A DNA stretch of 64,000 bases from JANOSH01 sp031415695 (GCA_031415695.1 JANOSH010000048.1:15120-79119), one strand, 5' to 3'; shown: positions 17,647 through 26,948, counted from the first letter of the stretch. Notes: a model not told the origin generated them from the letters alone. A program made the numbers and translations.

Positions 17647-18623
17647 ACCGACGCTCTCTCCCATCCGGTCAGAAACCGCATCACAGCACGAGAGTCGTCG
17701 AGCCGCGGGCTTGGACGTTGAGCCTGGGTTCGACCTGCGGCAAGGTTGAGCTCGATCATTCGCACCTGATAGTCGAAGGCGTCAAGCGAGTCGTTCACAA
17801 CAAACGTCTCGGACCCGCCTTCGAAACTGGTCCACACAAACGAGTTATCGCCGCGTTGGGGAAGCCATGGGTTACTCACAAACGACAACGTCCCAAGCGT
17901 GCCGTGTACCTCGAAACTCGACGCGCTTCCATATGTTTCGGCGGTGTACACAAGGGCAACCAATCCGCTGGCGAATCGGACCGAGGCCGCCGACTCGCAA
18001 ATGTTGCCGTCGACCGGCGACACCGTTCCCCATGCCGCAACGTGGTGATTGGTAAACGCGCCGTCGCCCAGGACGGTGTCGACAACCAACTGCAGCAGCG
18101 ACGCCGGGTAGCAGCCAAGGTTGTAGATCGCCCCTCGGCCTGCAGGATTGACGAGATGGGCGATATTGGCCGCATAGCTGGCGTGGACAGATTTCAACTC
18201 CCCTAGCCGGCCGTCTTGGATCACATCGACAAACCGGGCGATGAGCGGGTGAGCAAGGTACATCAACCCTTCGACGAAGAACACGGTGTCACGCACCGCG
18301 GCGAGCAGCGCATCGGTTTGTTCCATCGACACGGTCAACGACTTCTCCGAGAGCACGGCTTTACCGGCTTGGGCCGCGACGATAGTGGCTTCGTGATGCA
18401 CGTGATTCGGAGTACCGACGTAAACGACGTCGACATCGGCTTGAGCGAAAGCTTCAGTAAGCGACGTCGTGCCGACAGCGATGTTGTGACGCCGTTGGAA
18501 GGCTTCGAGGCGCCCACTGTCTCTGCCTACGACGCACGTCGCCACCGAACCCGGACTAGCTGCGATGGCCCTAGCCATCGAGTCGGAAATGAAACTTGTA
18601 CCAACGATTCCCCAACGCAACAT
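17604..18623 (-). CDS. Gfo/Idh/MocA-family oxidoreductase
   Basis: About 339 residues from ATG 18623 (MLRWGIVGTSFISDSMARAI). The N-terminal NAD(P)-binding fold shows GIVGTSFIS. The conserved EK(P/S) motif is present as 'AVLSEKSLTVSMEQTDALLA', with the catalytic Lys region. The C-terminal domain contains 'GGRGAIYNLGCYPASLLQ'-like sequence (here NPAGRGAIYNLGCYPASLLQ). Such enzymes include inositol dehydrogenases and other sugar dehydrogenases. The gene is divergent from the iolC-iolB block (62 bases between starts), which supports a role in polyol metabolism, but the exact substrate is inference. Confidence 0.85.
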   Translation of the reverse strand: MLRWGIVGTSFISDSMARAIAASPGSVATCVVGRDSGRLEAFQRRHNIAVGTTSLTEAFAQADVDVVYVGTPNHVHHEATIVAAQAGKAVLSEKSLTVSMEQTDALLAAVRDTVFFVEGLMYLAHPLIARFVDVIQDGRLGELKSVHASYAANIAHLVNPAGRGAIYNLGCYPASLLQLVVDTVLGDGAFTNHHVAAWGTVSPVDGNICESAASVRFASGLVALVYTAETYGSASSFEVHGTLGTLSFVSNPWLPQRGDNSFVWTSFEGGSETFVVNDSLDAFDYQVRMIELNLAAGRTQAQRPSPRLDDSRAVMRFLTGWERASVQSSASAVSAPGTA

Positions 18624-18685
18624 CTGGTTATCCTCGCAGGCGAACGCCCGAGCCATACGGGCGAACCGGTACCCTGGCGGATCTG

Positions 18686-20587
18686 ATGAGTACAACACAG
18701 GTAGAACTGGTCTGTGCGGGGCGCATGTGTGTCGACCTCTACGCAGAACAACATGGCGCCCCGCTGCACACTGTCGATTCGTTTCGTCGCTACCTCGGTG
18801 GTAGCGCCGGCAACATTTGCTTCGGGTCGTCGCGGTTGGGCGTTCGCACCGCCATGCTGTCGCGTGTGGGCGACGACCAGAACGGCGAATTCCTGCGGGC
18901 TGCGCTAGTGGGCGCCGGGGTCAACACCGACATGGTGTGCGTCGACCCCGAGCGACTCACCCCTCTAGTTATGTTGGCAGTTCGTCCCAGCGACGACTTC
19001 CCTCGATTGTTCCACTATCACGACTCGTCTGACATGGCCACCGCTGTCGCCGACATTGATGTTGCGATGGTCGCCGGAGCGAAAGCGGTCCTGATTACCG
19101 GGTCATTTCTGTGCAACGACACCGTGCGAGCAACCACGCTGGCGCTCATTGGTATCGCTCGCGCTCACGGCGTCAAGATCGTGCTCGACATCGACTATCG
19201 CCCAGCACTGTGGGGGTTGGCTCCATACCGCGGCGGGAATGAGATGCTCGTCATGTCGGGCCCGGTAACTGACCGGTTGCACGAGGTTCTACCTGTGTGT
19301 GATCTCGTGGTCGGCACTCGTGAGGAGATCCGAATTGCTGGCGGCTCCATGGACTTCTACGAGGCCCTGCAGGCCATCCGAGCGCAAACGTCGGCCCTGA
19401 TCGTGGCCAAGGTAGGCGCACAGGGATGCCTGGTAATTGATGGACCTGTTCCTGACGACCTTGAGCGTCACCCGGTCGAGCCAGGGTTTGGCGTTGACGT
19501 CGTCAACAATGTTGGGGCCGGCGACGGCTTTTTTTCGGGCTTCCTGTCTGGATGGTTACGAGACTTGCCGCTCGACGCGTGCGCGCGCCGAGGCAACGCC
19601 GTGGGGGCCATCGTCGTTTCACGGCACGGCTGCAGCGTGGCGATGCCATCGGCGGCCGAACTCGACGCGTTTTTGGCGCTGGCGCCGACTCCGCGACGCC
19701 CCAGTGAACACCCGCGTTTAAGGCAGCTCCATCGGCGTGCTGCGTCACCGCGCCGCGACGGTGACGTGCTGGTTTTTGCTATTGATCACCGTTGGCAGTT
19801 GCAAGCAATGTGCGACGAGGCCGGCGTTTCGTGGGACCGAATCGCGCCGCTTAAGGCGTTGCTGTTCGAGGCCTTCGAGCGCGTCGGGGCGACTCGACCC
19901 GAGGTTGGCATTCTTGTCGACGACGTGTACGGCGGTGTCCTTTTGGAGGCGGCAACTGGAAGCGGTCGTTGGGTGGCTCGCGCTATCGATGTGCCTCTGT
20001 CTCGTCCGGTGGAGTTCATGAGTGGCGCCGAGGTTGGACTCACCTTGCGGTCGTTTCCGGTCGACCACATCGCCAAGCTCATGGTGTACGCCCACCCCGA
20101 CGATCCATCGGCTCTGGCCAACCGACAATGGGAGCGAGTCGCCCAGCTTGCGGCTGGCGCTGCAGCCGCCGACCGTAGCTATCTCGTCGAGTTTCAATCG
20201 CCAGCCGATATGCCGCCCGGCGCCAACTATCTGGCGCGAATGCTGACAGCAGCGTACGAGCGCGACATCACTCCCGACTGGTGGAAGCTACCTCCCATCG
20301 ACGACCCGACCGAGTGGACCAGAGCTGCCGCGGTTATCGCTGCAGCCGACCCAACGTGCCACGGCATGCTTGTACTTGGCCAGACCGCACAGCCTGAAGC
20401 TCTCGCTACAGCGTTAGCCGCGGCGGCATCCGAGCCGTTGGTGCGAGGATTCGCGATTGGTCGAGCAATCTTTGGTTCTGCGGCACGGTTGTGGTTGCGA
20501 GACGCCACGACCGATCGCGAACTGGTCGACCTGGTTGCCGACACATTCGAGTCCACCATCGTGACATGGAAGGCCCATCGGCCATGA
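18686..20587 (+). CDS. iolC: Bifunctional 5-dehydro-2-deoxygluconokinase / DUF2090 aldolase-like protein
   Basis: 633 residues from ATG 18686. Residues about 1-325 are a PfkB-type sugar kinase: GGSAGN near residue 38 and the catalytic loop VNNVGAGDGFFSGF with the base Asp at about 280. Residues about 350-633 form a DUF2090 domain ('GDVLVFAIDHRWQLQAM', 'RPEVGILVDDVYGG', 'YLVEFQSPADMPPGANYLAR', 'RGFAIGRAIF'), related to class I/II aldolase-like barrels and proposed to carry out the aldolase step. This fusion is known in myo-inositol catabolism of many proteobacteria and actinobacteria. Its stop overlaps the iolB ATG by 4 bases. Confidence 0.9.
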   Translation: MSTTQVELVCAGRMCVDLYAEQHGAPLHTVDSFRRYLGGSAGNICFGSSRLGVRTAMLSRVGDDQNGEFLRAALVGAGVNTDMVCVDPERLTPLVMLAVRPSDDFPRLFHYHDSSDMATAVADIDVAMVAGAKAVLITGSFLCNDTVRATTLALIGIARAHGVKIVLDIDYRPALWGLAPYRGGNEMLVMSGPVTDRLHEVLPVCDLVVGTREEIRIAGGSMDFYEALQAIRAQTSALIVAKVGAQGCLVIDGPVPDDLERHPVEPGFGVDVVNNVGAGDGFFSGFLSGWLRDLPLDACARRGNAVGAIVVSRHGCSVAMPSAAELDAFLALAPTPRRPSEHPRLRQLHRRAASPRRDGDVLVFAIDHRWQLQAMCDEAGVSWDRIAPLKALLFEAFERVGATRPEVGILVDDVYGGVLLEAATGSGRWVARAIDVPLSRPVEFMSGAEVGLTLRSFPVDHIAKLMVYAHPDDPSALANRQWERVAQLAAGAAAADRSYLVEFQSPADMPPGANYLARMLTAAYERDITPDWWKLPPIDDPTEWTRAAAVIAAADPTCHGMLVLGQTAQPEALATALAAAASEPLVRGFAIGRAIFGSAARLWLRDATTDRELVDLVADTFESTIVTWKAHRP

Positions 20588-21456
20588 AGGCACATCAAAC
20601 CGCCGAGAATCAGCCGACGCTCGACGAGCTGTTTGATGCGCGCACGACGGGCAGCGTGAGCATCGTGTGCGCGACCAGCCCGTCGGTGGCTGGGTGGCGC
20701 TACCTCACGTATGCCACGGTCGACATGGCCGAAGGGTCAACTATCGAACTGGTCACCAGTGGCCAAGAAGTCGCGGTGGTACCGCTGGCCGCACACGTCG
20801 ACGTCGTGTCATCGGGTGTTGCGGCAACGTTGACTCGGTCCGACGTATTCGCCGAGACAGGCTCCGTGTTCTACGCGTCGCCGGGTGACACGGTTCGCAT
20901 CACCGCACGAGCCGACTCGACGCTTGCCATCGGCGGCGCACCCGCCGACGCCGTGTACCCGAGCCGATTCATCCCCGCCAGCGATGTGCGCGTCGAGCTG
21001 CGCGGCGGCGGCGCGGCCCATCGACAGGTTGCCCACCTACTGTCGCCACCCGCCGAGGCGCATCGGCTGATCTTGTACGAGGTGCACGTGCCGCGCGGTT
21101 CGTGGTCGGGCTGGCCGCCGCACTGTCACGATGGCCAGGATGGATCGCCGTATCTGGAGGAGACGTATTACTTCGAGCATCAACCGAACACCGGCTTTGC
21201 TCTGCACCGCAACTTTCGCGACGCCACCGGTTTCGATCAAACGGTCGTCGCCCCGCACCGCAGTCTAGTAACGGTGCCTGCTGGCTATCACTCGTCAGCG
21301 GCATGCCCAGGGTCACATATGTACTTCCTAAACTTCCTTGCCGGCCATCTCGAACACGACGACCGCCGAACGCCACCATGCTTCGACGAGCGCTACACGT
21401 GGATCGATGGCCGTTGGGATGACGACCCGATGACGCTACCGACCTTTAGCCAATGA
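20584..21456 (+). CDS. iolB: 5-deoxy-glucuronate isomerase
   Basis: 290 residues from ATG 20584, overlapping the iolC stop (ATGA). IolB converts 5-deoxy-D-glucuronate to 5-dehydro-2-deoxy-D-gluconate, the substrate of IolC. The bicupin fold shows 'WSGWPPHCHDGQDGSPYLEE' with metal-binding His-His-Glu, then 'YYFEHQPNTGFALHRNF' and 'VTVPAGYHSSAACPGSHMYF' with the second set of ligands. Length fits the family. No iolD, iolE, iolG or iolA is seen nearby, so the rest of the pathway must be elsewhere, unless the divergent Gfo/Idh protein is the IolG equivalent. Confidence 0.92.
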   Translation: MKAHQTAENQPTLDELFDARTTGSVSIVCATSPSVAGWRYLTYATVDMAEGSTIELVTSGQEVAVVPLAAHVDVVSSGVAATLTRSDVFAETGSVFYASPGDTVRITARADSTLAIGGAPADAVYPSRFIPASDVRVELRGGGAAHRQVAHLLSPPAEAHRLILYEVHVPRGSWSGWPPHCHDGQDGSPYLEETYYFEHQPNTGFALHRNFRDATGFDQTVVAPHRSLVTVPAGYHSSAACPGSHMYFLNFLAGHLEHDDRRTPPCFDERYTWIDGRWDDDPMTLPTFSQ

Positions 21457-23608
21457 GATAGCGAGAGTCGAAGATGCGCTGCGGGTTTTGGGGAGTGTAG
21501 CCACCACCGGCGGGGAAGTACCCAGCGACGTCGACTATCAGATGGGTAGATGTCGCAACATCGAAACACACTCGTCCGTTATCACTGAGGCGGCCGATGG
21601 CCAGGTTCGCCACTGTTTGGTTGACCCGCTCGATGTTCAGGTTTGACGCAACTGGCACCGGCCCACATGGGTACACGGTTACCCAGCCTCCCCGAGCTGG
21701 CTCGGTTGCGGTCACATTCATAACCGCTGCGGTTGCACCGGCTGGAACGGGGCTTCGGCCAGCCGTCTGGAGTGTCTGCACGCCATCTACTTTCAGACGG
21801 GGTAAGTCACCTGGGGTAAATCGGGTGTCGAGGAATCGGCTTGGGTTGGTCGACACGTATGCAGTAGGCGACAGATAGCCCTGCACATCAACAATGAGGT
21901 GGGCTGTGGAGGCCGAGTAGAAGCACACGGATCCGTCGGCTGCGACAGCGCTGATCACAGCGTTAGCCACGGTTTGACCGGCGGAGTAGTTCACGTTGCT
22001 GGCGTTTGGCCGGGCTTGATCACACGGCCACACCGTGATCCACCCCGTGCCAGCAGCCTGGGTAACGGTGACATTGAGCGATACGGTCGAAGTGCCTGAT
22101 GGGATGCCTTGCTCCCCAGCGACAGGTAATATGAGCACGGCCCCAGATTTCACTGCACCTGTGGGCGAAAGCGCTGGTTTGCGGGTGTCCATAAGCCGGG
22201 TTGGGTTCATGGCGGTGTAGTCGCTCCCCACGAACCAACCCTGCACGTCGACGATAAGATTCGTGGCCACGTTGGTAAACACACACACCGTGCCATCTGG
22301 CGCGATACCTGACACAACGAGGTTTGCAACCGTCTGACCGACTCGTTCCATATTGAGGCTCGAGGCAGTCGGCCGAGGTTGATTACATGGCCACACCGTC
22401 ACATAGCCGCCGCCAGCAGCGGTGGTCGCCGTAAGGTTCAGGACCACAGCTGTTGCGCCGGAAGGTGCCTGACCGGGCAGCACGGGGATGGCGAGGGTTT
22501 CGAGACTGCGGATGTTCGGGTAGACCGTTACCGCCATCGTGATCAGATACGTATGCCCTTGGCTGTCGCTAAAGACAAGGTGATTGCCGTCGGAGGTAAA
22601 GCCTGCCCCGGTGACATCCCCCTGCTGATCGGACGCAGCGCCACGGTAGGTGCGTTGCTCGCCGGTGCTGCGTTGCCAAACACCAAGCTCGAAACTAGTT
22701 CCCGACAATGCGACTACGCCGATCCGGTCGCCGTTCGCATCGATCGTGAGCGGCTGAGCAATGAGGTAACTCGTTCGAAACGGCACGAGTGCGATTGCAT
22801 TGGAGGCAGCCGACCAAACTTCCACTTCTCTCGGGTCGGTGCCATACGAGGCCTGCCACACAATCGTTTGCCCGTCGCCACTGATTTTTGGATGGTGCCG
22901 CAGCTTGCCCCCAACGGCTACGGCACCACGGTTCGTGCCGTTGCTTCGTACGCGGTAGATGTCGAACTCGCAACCCGGACTCGCGATCGAGCAGCCCGCA
23001 AGAAAGTTTGCGTAGCCGAAGGCCACCCAGGTTCCCGTTCGGTCGATTGATGCCGATCGGGCGCCCCAGTTGGTTGAGGATCTCGGCAAACCGCGGTCTA
23101 ACTCGCTCACCGCGCCCGTCGCACGGTTCCAAGTAAAGAGCCGACTGCCAGCGAAACCAGAAGCAAAGACGGTGAATACAACGACGTTCCCATCCTCGGA
23201 TACGTCGTGAATGTCATCGAGCTCCCACTCTGCGGGAACCGCCAGCCTCGGATCGAGCGGTACATCTACTGTCAGGGTGTCGACGGCCCCACTATCGCGA
23301 TCAGTAGCTGTGATGCTGCCTCGAAAACCAGATGCTCCGTCAGGCCCGACGGCCGTGATGACCACGGCACCATCGCCGCTGATCAGGTAGCCACCGCCGG
23401 TCGACTCGTCGGTGAGCCGGTCGTACACCCTCAGCGGTGATGACGATAGGACGATCTCGCGCGCCCCGTTGATTGCACCTACCACCCGGCCGAGTGGCGC
23501 CGAGATCGGCTCGGCGTCGGGCAATGCCGCTGCGGCAGGCACCGGGTTGGACACCACCGCCGCCAATGAGCCGAGGAGAAGGGTGGCACACATAATGATT
23601 CGCCGCAT
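21446..23608 (-). CDS. Secreted protein: TolB-like beta-propeller plus three C-terminal repeat modules
   Basis: 720 residues with an N-terminal signal peptide (MRRIIMCATLLLGSLAAVVS, cleavage near AAAA). Residues about 40-370 show WD40/PD40-like propeller elements ('LTSDGNHLVFSDSQGHTYLI'-type strands, 'HHPKISGDGQTIVWQASYG'). Residues about 370-720 contain three modules of about 115 residues. Each has 'VxLNxTxTxAxGxGxxTVWPC', a Cys-containing strand, 'QTVANxVxS', and the ending 'LIVDVQGWF' or similar, then 'NPTRLMDTR'. Such modules are common in secreted proteins of Acidimicrobiia, but I know of no assigned function. It overlaps iolB convergently by 11 bases. Confidence 0.83.
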   Translation of the reverse strand: MRRIIMCATLLLGSLAAVVSNPVPAAAALPDAEPISAPLGRVVGAINGAREIVLSSSPLRVYDRLTDESTGGGYLISGDGAVVITAVGPDGASGFRGSITATDRDSGAVDTLTVDVPLDPRLAVPAEWELDDIHDVSEDGNVVVFTVFASGFAGSRLFTWNRATGAVSELDRGLPRSSTNWGARSASIDRTGTWVAFGYANFLAGCSIASPGCEFDIYRVRSNGTNRGAVAVGGKLRHHPKISGDGQTIVWQASYGTDPREVEVWSAASNAIALVPFRTSYLIAQPLTIDANGDRIGVVALSGTSFELGVWQRSTGEQRTYRGAASDQQGDVTGAGFTSDGNHLVFSDSQGHTYLITMAVTVYPNIRSLETLAIPVLPGQAPSGATAVVLNLTATTAAGGGYVTVWPCNQPRPTASSLNMERVGQTVANLVVSGIAPDGTVCVFTNVATNLIVDVQGWFVGSDYTAMNPTRLMDTRKPALSPTGAVKSGAVLILPVAGEQGIPSGTSTVSLNVTVTQAAGTGWITVWPCDQARPNASNVNYSAGQTVANAVISAVAADGSVCFYSASTAHLIVDVQGYLSPTAYVSTNPSRFLDTRFTPGDLPRLKVDGVQTLQTAGRSPVPAGATAAVMNVTATEPARGGWVTVYPCGPVPVASNLNIERVNQTVANLAIGRLSDNGRVCFDVATSTHLIVDVAGYFPAGGGYTPQNPQRIFDSRYLIG

Positions 23609-23697
23609 CGAACTTGCCTCTCTGAGACTGCATGAGTCCGCTCACTCACCGCTGCAACGTAGACACTTCAGGTGAGATTGTCACACGTTGCGCAGAT

Positions 23698-23772
23698 TGG
23701 AGGCGACGCCGGGAATCGAACCCGGGTAGAGGGCTTTGCAGGCCCTTGCCTAAGCCACTCGGCCACGTCGCC
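23698..23772 (-). tRNA. tRNA-Cys (anticodon GCA), CCA encoded
   Basis: Read on the minus strand, the acceptor stem GGCGACG (23772-23766) pairs with CGTCGCC (23708-23702). The anticodon loop CTGCAAA places GCA at 23739-23737. The T-arm carries GGTTCGATTCC flanked by CCCGG/CCGGG-type pairing. The discriminator base is U (23701), and CCA is encoded at 23700-23698. All arms of a type I tRNA can be folded. It lies between the secreted repeat protein and a hypothetical gene. Confidence 0.96.
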
Positions 23773-23823
23773 ACAACGATCCGGCGAACCGGTAAGCCTG
23801 AAGAGCTTAGCGCGTACGTGGCC

Positions 23824-24564
23824 CTACCGCAGGCTGATGATTTGGCCGTCGTGTCCTCGGCGGGCGGTGTTGGTTGTCTGCACTACAACGCCATTGCCAC
23901 CACTCGTGTCGGTGTTCGGGCAGGCCCCGTCGGCTGGGAACGTAAGGCTCACCGATGTTGGCCGGATTGTTCGGCCCATGCGGGTTACGAGTTCAAGATT
24001 GGACCACACGATGACGGCCGACGGGTCGAGGCACCCGGCGAACACCTCGGACCACACGACTGGGTTCGTCAGACGATCGCCACCGCAATGCAACGTGCGG
24101 ATTCGAGACGTCTTGCCTGTGCCCGTGTCGGTGACATCGGCCGCCCACCCATCGGCAACGCGATGAACCACGAACCGATAGGGAGTACCGGCCCTCCAGG
24201 CAAAGTCACGCGTATTCACATCGTCGACCGTTGACGCTAGGGCCGACGCTGTGCCGGGAAGTATCGACGTCACATCGCTCACCACTCCGTAACCGCCCCA
24301 ATTCACTGCAGTATTGCCGGCGTGGCGTGGGTTCCATTGCAAGCCAACGTGAGCACCACCATGTTCTCGGTGACCGTCGTGAAACGTCACCTGTAAGGCC
24401 CAGAAATACAGCCGGTCGGCGGTAGGGGCGGTGATGACTTCAAGAGTTGCCGCGGCCTGCACAAATGGATCGGCTGAGTCGATGCCGCGCCACCAAGCGT
24501 GGAACGAGCTAACACCGTTGCGGGGCTCGCGAGGAACTCGAGTTTGGCGGCTGAAGATTCCCAC
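23824..24564 (-). CDS. Hypothetical protein, concanavalin-like pattern
   Basis: 246 residues, starting MGIFSRQTRVPREPRNG. No signal peptide or membrane segment. The sequence is rich in alternating aromatic strands: 'ADRLYFWALQVTFHDGHRE', 'GGAHVGLQWNPRHAG', 'YRFVVHRVADGWAADVTDTG' and 'CLDPSAVIVWSNLELVTRMG'. It suggests an all-beta jelly-roll or lectin-like fold. I do not recognise a characterised family. It is 18 bases downstream of the MFS gene on the same strand, so it may be co-transcribed with it. Confidence 0.65.
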   Translation of the reverse strand: MGIFSRQTRVPREPRNGVSSFHAWWRGIDSADPFVQAAATLEVITAPTADRLYFWALQVTFHDGHREHGGAHVGLQWNPRHAGNTAVNWGGYGVVSDVTSILPGTASALASTVDDVNTRDFAWRAGTPYRFVVHRVADGWAADVTDTGTGKTSRIRTLHCGGDRLTNPVVWSEVFAGCLDPSAVIVWSNLELVTRMGRTIRPTSVSLTFPADGACPNTDTSGGNGVVVQTTNTARRGHDGQIISLR

Positions 24565-24582
24565 AACCTTGACCGTAGCCAG

Positions 24583-25809
24583 TTACGCGGCGACCAGTAC
24601 GCCAACTGGGGTACTACTTGGGTCGTGCGTGTGGTGCCGGGAATACGATGTTAGTAGCGCTGACCCGCACGCGAACCCGAACATGGCGAGCGCTAGGGTG
24701 CGAGCCGATGGGTCGTAGATGCGGGTAACGAGTCCCGACAAGACTGCACCTACTGCCGATGTCGTTACGCCGATGATGGACGAAGCGGTACCTGCGACGG
24801 CACCCATGGGTTCCATCGCTGCCGTGTTGGCATTCGGCATCAGAAGCCCCTTGTTGCCCATGATGACGCCGAGTCCAAGACACAACAGTGCAAAGGGCGG
24901 GCGACCGTTGGTGGAATAGACAAGAACAGCAAACAACCCGGTGACTACAACTAACGATTTCGACGTCAGCGATAACATCCGTTGGAGCCCAAGCCGAGGA
25001 ATGATGCGGCTATTGGCAAGAGTGGCCACAGCCATGAACAGTGCGACTCCCCCGAAGACAATCGGGTACAAACTCTCGCGGCCGTACAGGTTCGAGATTA
25101 GGGGCTCCGAACGCCCGAGGTAACTCGCCATCGAACTAAAGGTGAGAGTTGTAACCAACGTGAAGGCCATAGTGCGTCGATTGCGCACAACAGCTCCGGC
25201 GGCAGCCAGTAGGTCGGCGGCACCCAGTGACCGGCGACGATGCGCCGGTAATGTCTCGGGCATTCGGTACGCGACAACCGCAACGACGAGGGCGAGCACA
25301 CCTGGCAGCCAGAGCACCGACTGCCAGGGAAGTACCACGAGCAACAAGGCTCCGAGGCTCGGTGCCACGATCGGCACAATCATAAACACGGTCATGACCA
25401 GCGACATCAGCTTGGCCATCTCGACGCCTTCATATCTGTCGCGCACCATCGCTACAGCGAGCGACCGCGGCCCCGCTGCACCAAACCCGGTGATAAACCT
25501 GGCGAAGAAGAGCAGAGGAATAGTGGGGGCGATACTGGCGGCGAAGGAACCCAGTGCCGAGATACCAAGACCGATGATCATGATTGGACGTCGCCCGAAA
25601 CGGTCCGACAGCGTGCCATAAAATAACTGCCCCGACGCCATACCAATGAAGAACAGGGTGATGATAAGACCAAGGCGTGTTGAGCCGTCGACCAAGCCAA
25701 AGTGCCGACGCATTTCGCCTTGTGCAGGCAGAATGAGATCGATCGATATTGCCGCCATCGACATGGTGGCCGCCACAAAAAGAACGAATCGGCGACGGGA
25801 TAATTGCAC
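24583..25809 (-). CDS. MFS multidrug efflux transporter (Bcr/CflA-like)
   Basis: About 408 residues from GTG 25809 (V/M-QLSRRRFVLFVAATMSM); the longer open frame upstream lacks family-like sequence. Twelve hydrophobic segments are expected from the pattern. The loop 2-3 motif 'GTLSDRFGRRPIMIIGLGI' is the classic MFS motif A, and 'FITGFGAAGPRSLAVAMVRD' matches the Bcr/CflA drug-resistance subgroup. These pumps export drugs or small metabolites using the proton gradient at the cytoplasmic membrane. The substrate is unknown. Confidence 0.87.
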   Translation of the reverse strand: MQLSRRRFVLFVAATMSMAAISIDLILPAQGEMRRHFGLVDGSTRLGLIITLFFIGMASGQLFYGTLSDRFGRRPIMIIGLGISALGSFAASIAPTIPLLFFARFITGFGAAGPRSLAVAMVRDRYEGVEMAKLMSLVMTVFMIVPIVAPSLGALLLVVLPWQSVLWLPGVLALVVAVVAYRMPETLPAHRRRSLGAADLLAAAGAVVRNRRTMAFTLVTTLTFSSMASYLGRSEPLISNLYGRESLYPIVFGGVALFMAVATLANSRIIPRLGLQRMLSLTSKSLVVVTGLFAVLVYSTNGRPPFALLCLGLGVIMGNKGLLMPNANTAAMEPMGAVAGTASSIIGVTTSAVGAVLSGLVTRIYDPSARTLALAMFGFACGSALLTSYSRHHTHDPSSTPVGVLVAA

Positions 25810-25846
25810 GCTACAAGTATCGCGCAGAGGCAGGTCGTTAGGCGAG

Positions 25847-26194
25847 TTAGACCGACGCCAGATGGGGTGAATGGCAAACCCAGCCGCGCCTCTCAAGTTC
25901 AGCGACGAGTGCATCGGCGGGAACGCCTCGCAAAAGATCGGCGCGTTGATCAACGAGCTTTTGGTCAACCCGCTGCTCGGCAAATGTTGGTTCCTCGCCG
26001 GGCCCATTGATGAGCTGATCGATCAGCGTTGACGCTTCTTTCACGCTGAACTTGCCACCGGCTTGACGCTGCGTGAGCCCGAGTGGGCCCCGTGCATCGC
26101 GAAAGCCGTCGTGCCCATCAAGCTTGATAAGCGACAAGAGGTACGCAAGTTGTTTGCCCGACGCGGCCGGACCAGATGATTGACCAAAGCTCAT
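25847..26194 (-). CDS. Hypothetical small soluble protein
   Basis: About 115 residues from ATG 26194 (MSFGQSSGPAASGKQLAYLL). Predicted mostly helical, with 'SLIKLDGHDGFRDARGPLGL', 'TQRQAGGKFSVKEASTLIDQ' and a Glu/Asp/Arg-rich C-terminal helix (QKLVDQRADLLRGVPADALV). The 'SGKQLAYLLSL' opening resembles proteins whose N-terminal segment binds nucleic acids in actinobacteria, but the function is unknown. It stands alone between the MFS gene and the TetR gene, divergent from the latter with 79 bases between starts. Confidence 0.65.
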   Translation of the reverse strand: MSFGQSSGPAASGKQLAYLLSLIKLDGHDGFRDARGPLGLTQRQAGGKFSVKEASTLIDQLINGPGEEPTFAEQRVDQKLVDQRADLLRGVPADALVAELERRGWVCHSPHLASV

Positions 26195-26273
26195 AGAGAA
26201 CACGCTATCACGTCGGAAACGAACGCGTGTTCGCATACCGTTCCCATTTCAACAACTGAGCTAGACACTCTCG

Positions 26274-26861
26274 ATGGCAAGTCGACGCCAACAGATCCTC
26301 GATACGGCGGCAGAGCTTTTCGCCGAGCGAGGATTTCACGGAGTTACCGTCGATGACCTCGGCGCCGCGCTCGGCATGAGCGGTCCTGCGTTGTACCACC
26401 ATTTCACCAGCAAGGAATCCATCCTCGACGAGATGCTGGTCAACATCAGCAGGTTCCTCCTCGCCGAAGGACGGCTGCGCACTGGTGCAGCTGCCAGCCC
26501 TGACAATGCTGTACGCGAGTTGCTGCGAGGTCAGATCGATTTCGCTCTCGATCAAACCACGCTGATCACCGTGCACCATCGCGAACTCATCCACGCATCA
26601 GTCGACGGACGACAACAGATTCGACGACTGCAAGCCGAGTACACATCGGTATGGGTCGACGTGCTGATCCAGCTTGATCCGTCACTTGATCGACGACGAG
26701 GGCTTGCCGCCACCCATGCGGTGTTGGGGCTTATCAACTCCACACGCTTTAGTCGTCACGTAGATCGGGCGACGATGAGCTCGATGTTGTTCGACATGAG
26801 CTACGCCGCACTCGCCGCCACCTTCGCTGGCGACCTACCGGTCGCTTCACCGCTCAGCTGA
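26274..26861 (+). CDS. TetR/AcrR-family transcriptional regulator
   Basis: 195 residues. The N-terminal helix-turn-helix is clear: 'RQQILDTAAELFAERGFHGV', then 'TVDDLGAALGMSGPALYHHF' and 'TSKESILDEMLV'. The C-terminal ligand domain is helical and includes a His-rich segment (ITVHHRELIHASVD). The pattern is reminiscent of KstR2-like repressors of lipid or steroid genes, but ligand assignment is inference. It converges on the acyl-CoA dehydrogenase gene, and the gap holds two copies of a palindromic repeat. Confidence 0.9.
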   Translation: MASRRQQILDTAAELFAERGFHGVTVDDLGAALGMSGPALYHHFTSKESILDEMLVNISRFLLAEGRLRTGAAASPDNAVRELLRGQIDFALDQTTLITVHHRELIHASVDGRQQIRRLQAEYTSVWVDVLIQLDPSLDRRRGLAATHAVLGLINSTRFSRHVDRATMSSMLFDMSYAALAATFAGDLPVASPLS

Positions 26862-26868
26862 CCATTTT

Positions 26869-26933
26869 CGCAACTGTTGCGCACACGGCCGAGCCTGGAT
26901 CCACCGTGTCCGCAACTGTTGCGCACACGGCCG
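26869..26933. repeat. Two direct copies of a 23-bp palindrome-containing repeat between convergent genes
   Basis: The 23-mer starting CGCAACTGTTGCGCACACGG occurs at 26869-26891 and at 26911-26933, 42 bases apart. Its core CGCAAC-T-GTTGCG is a perfect inverted repeat. In the second copy the symmetry extends outward (CCGTGTC before, CACACGG after) to arms of about 13 bases with one mismatch, so the RNA could form a strong hairpin. The location between two convergent stops favours a bidirectional terminator or a repeated extragenic palindrome. An operator for the adjacent TetR protein is less likely, because no gene starts here. Confidence 0.75.
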
Positions 26934-26948
26934 GCCGCTCTGTACCGC

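Noticed and set aside
26869..26933. CRISPR array
   Set aside because: Only two repeat units with a 19-base spacer, located between convergent stops, and no cas genes; more consistent with a repeated palindrome.
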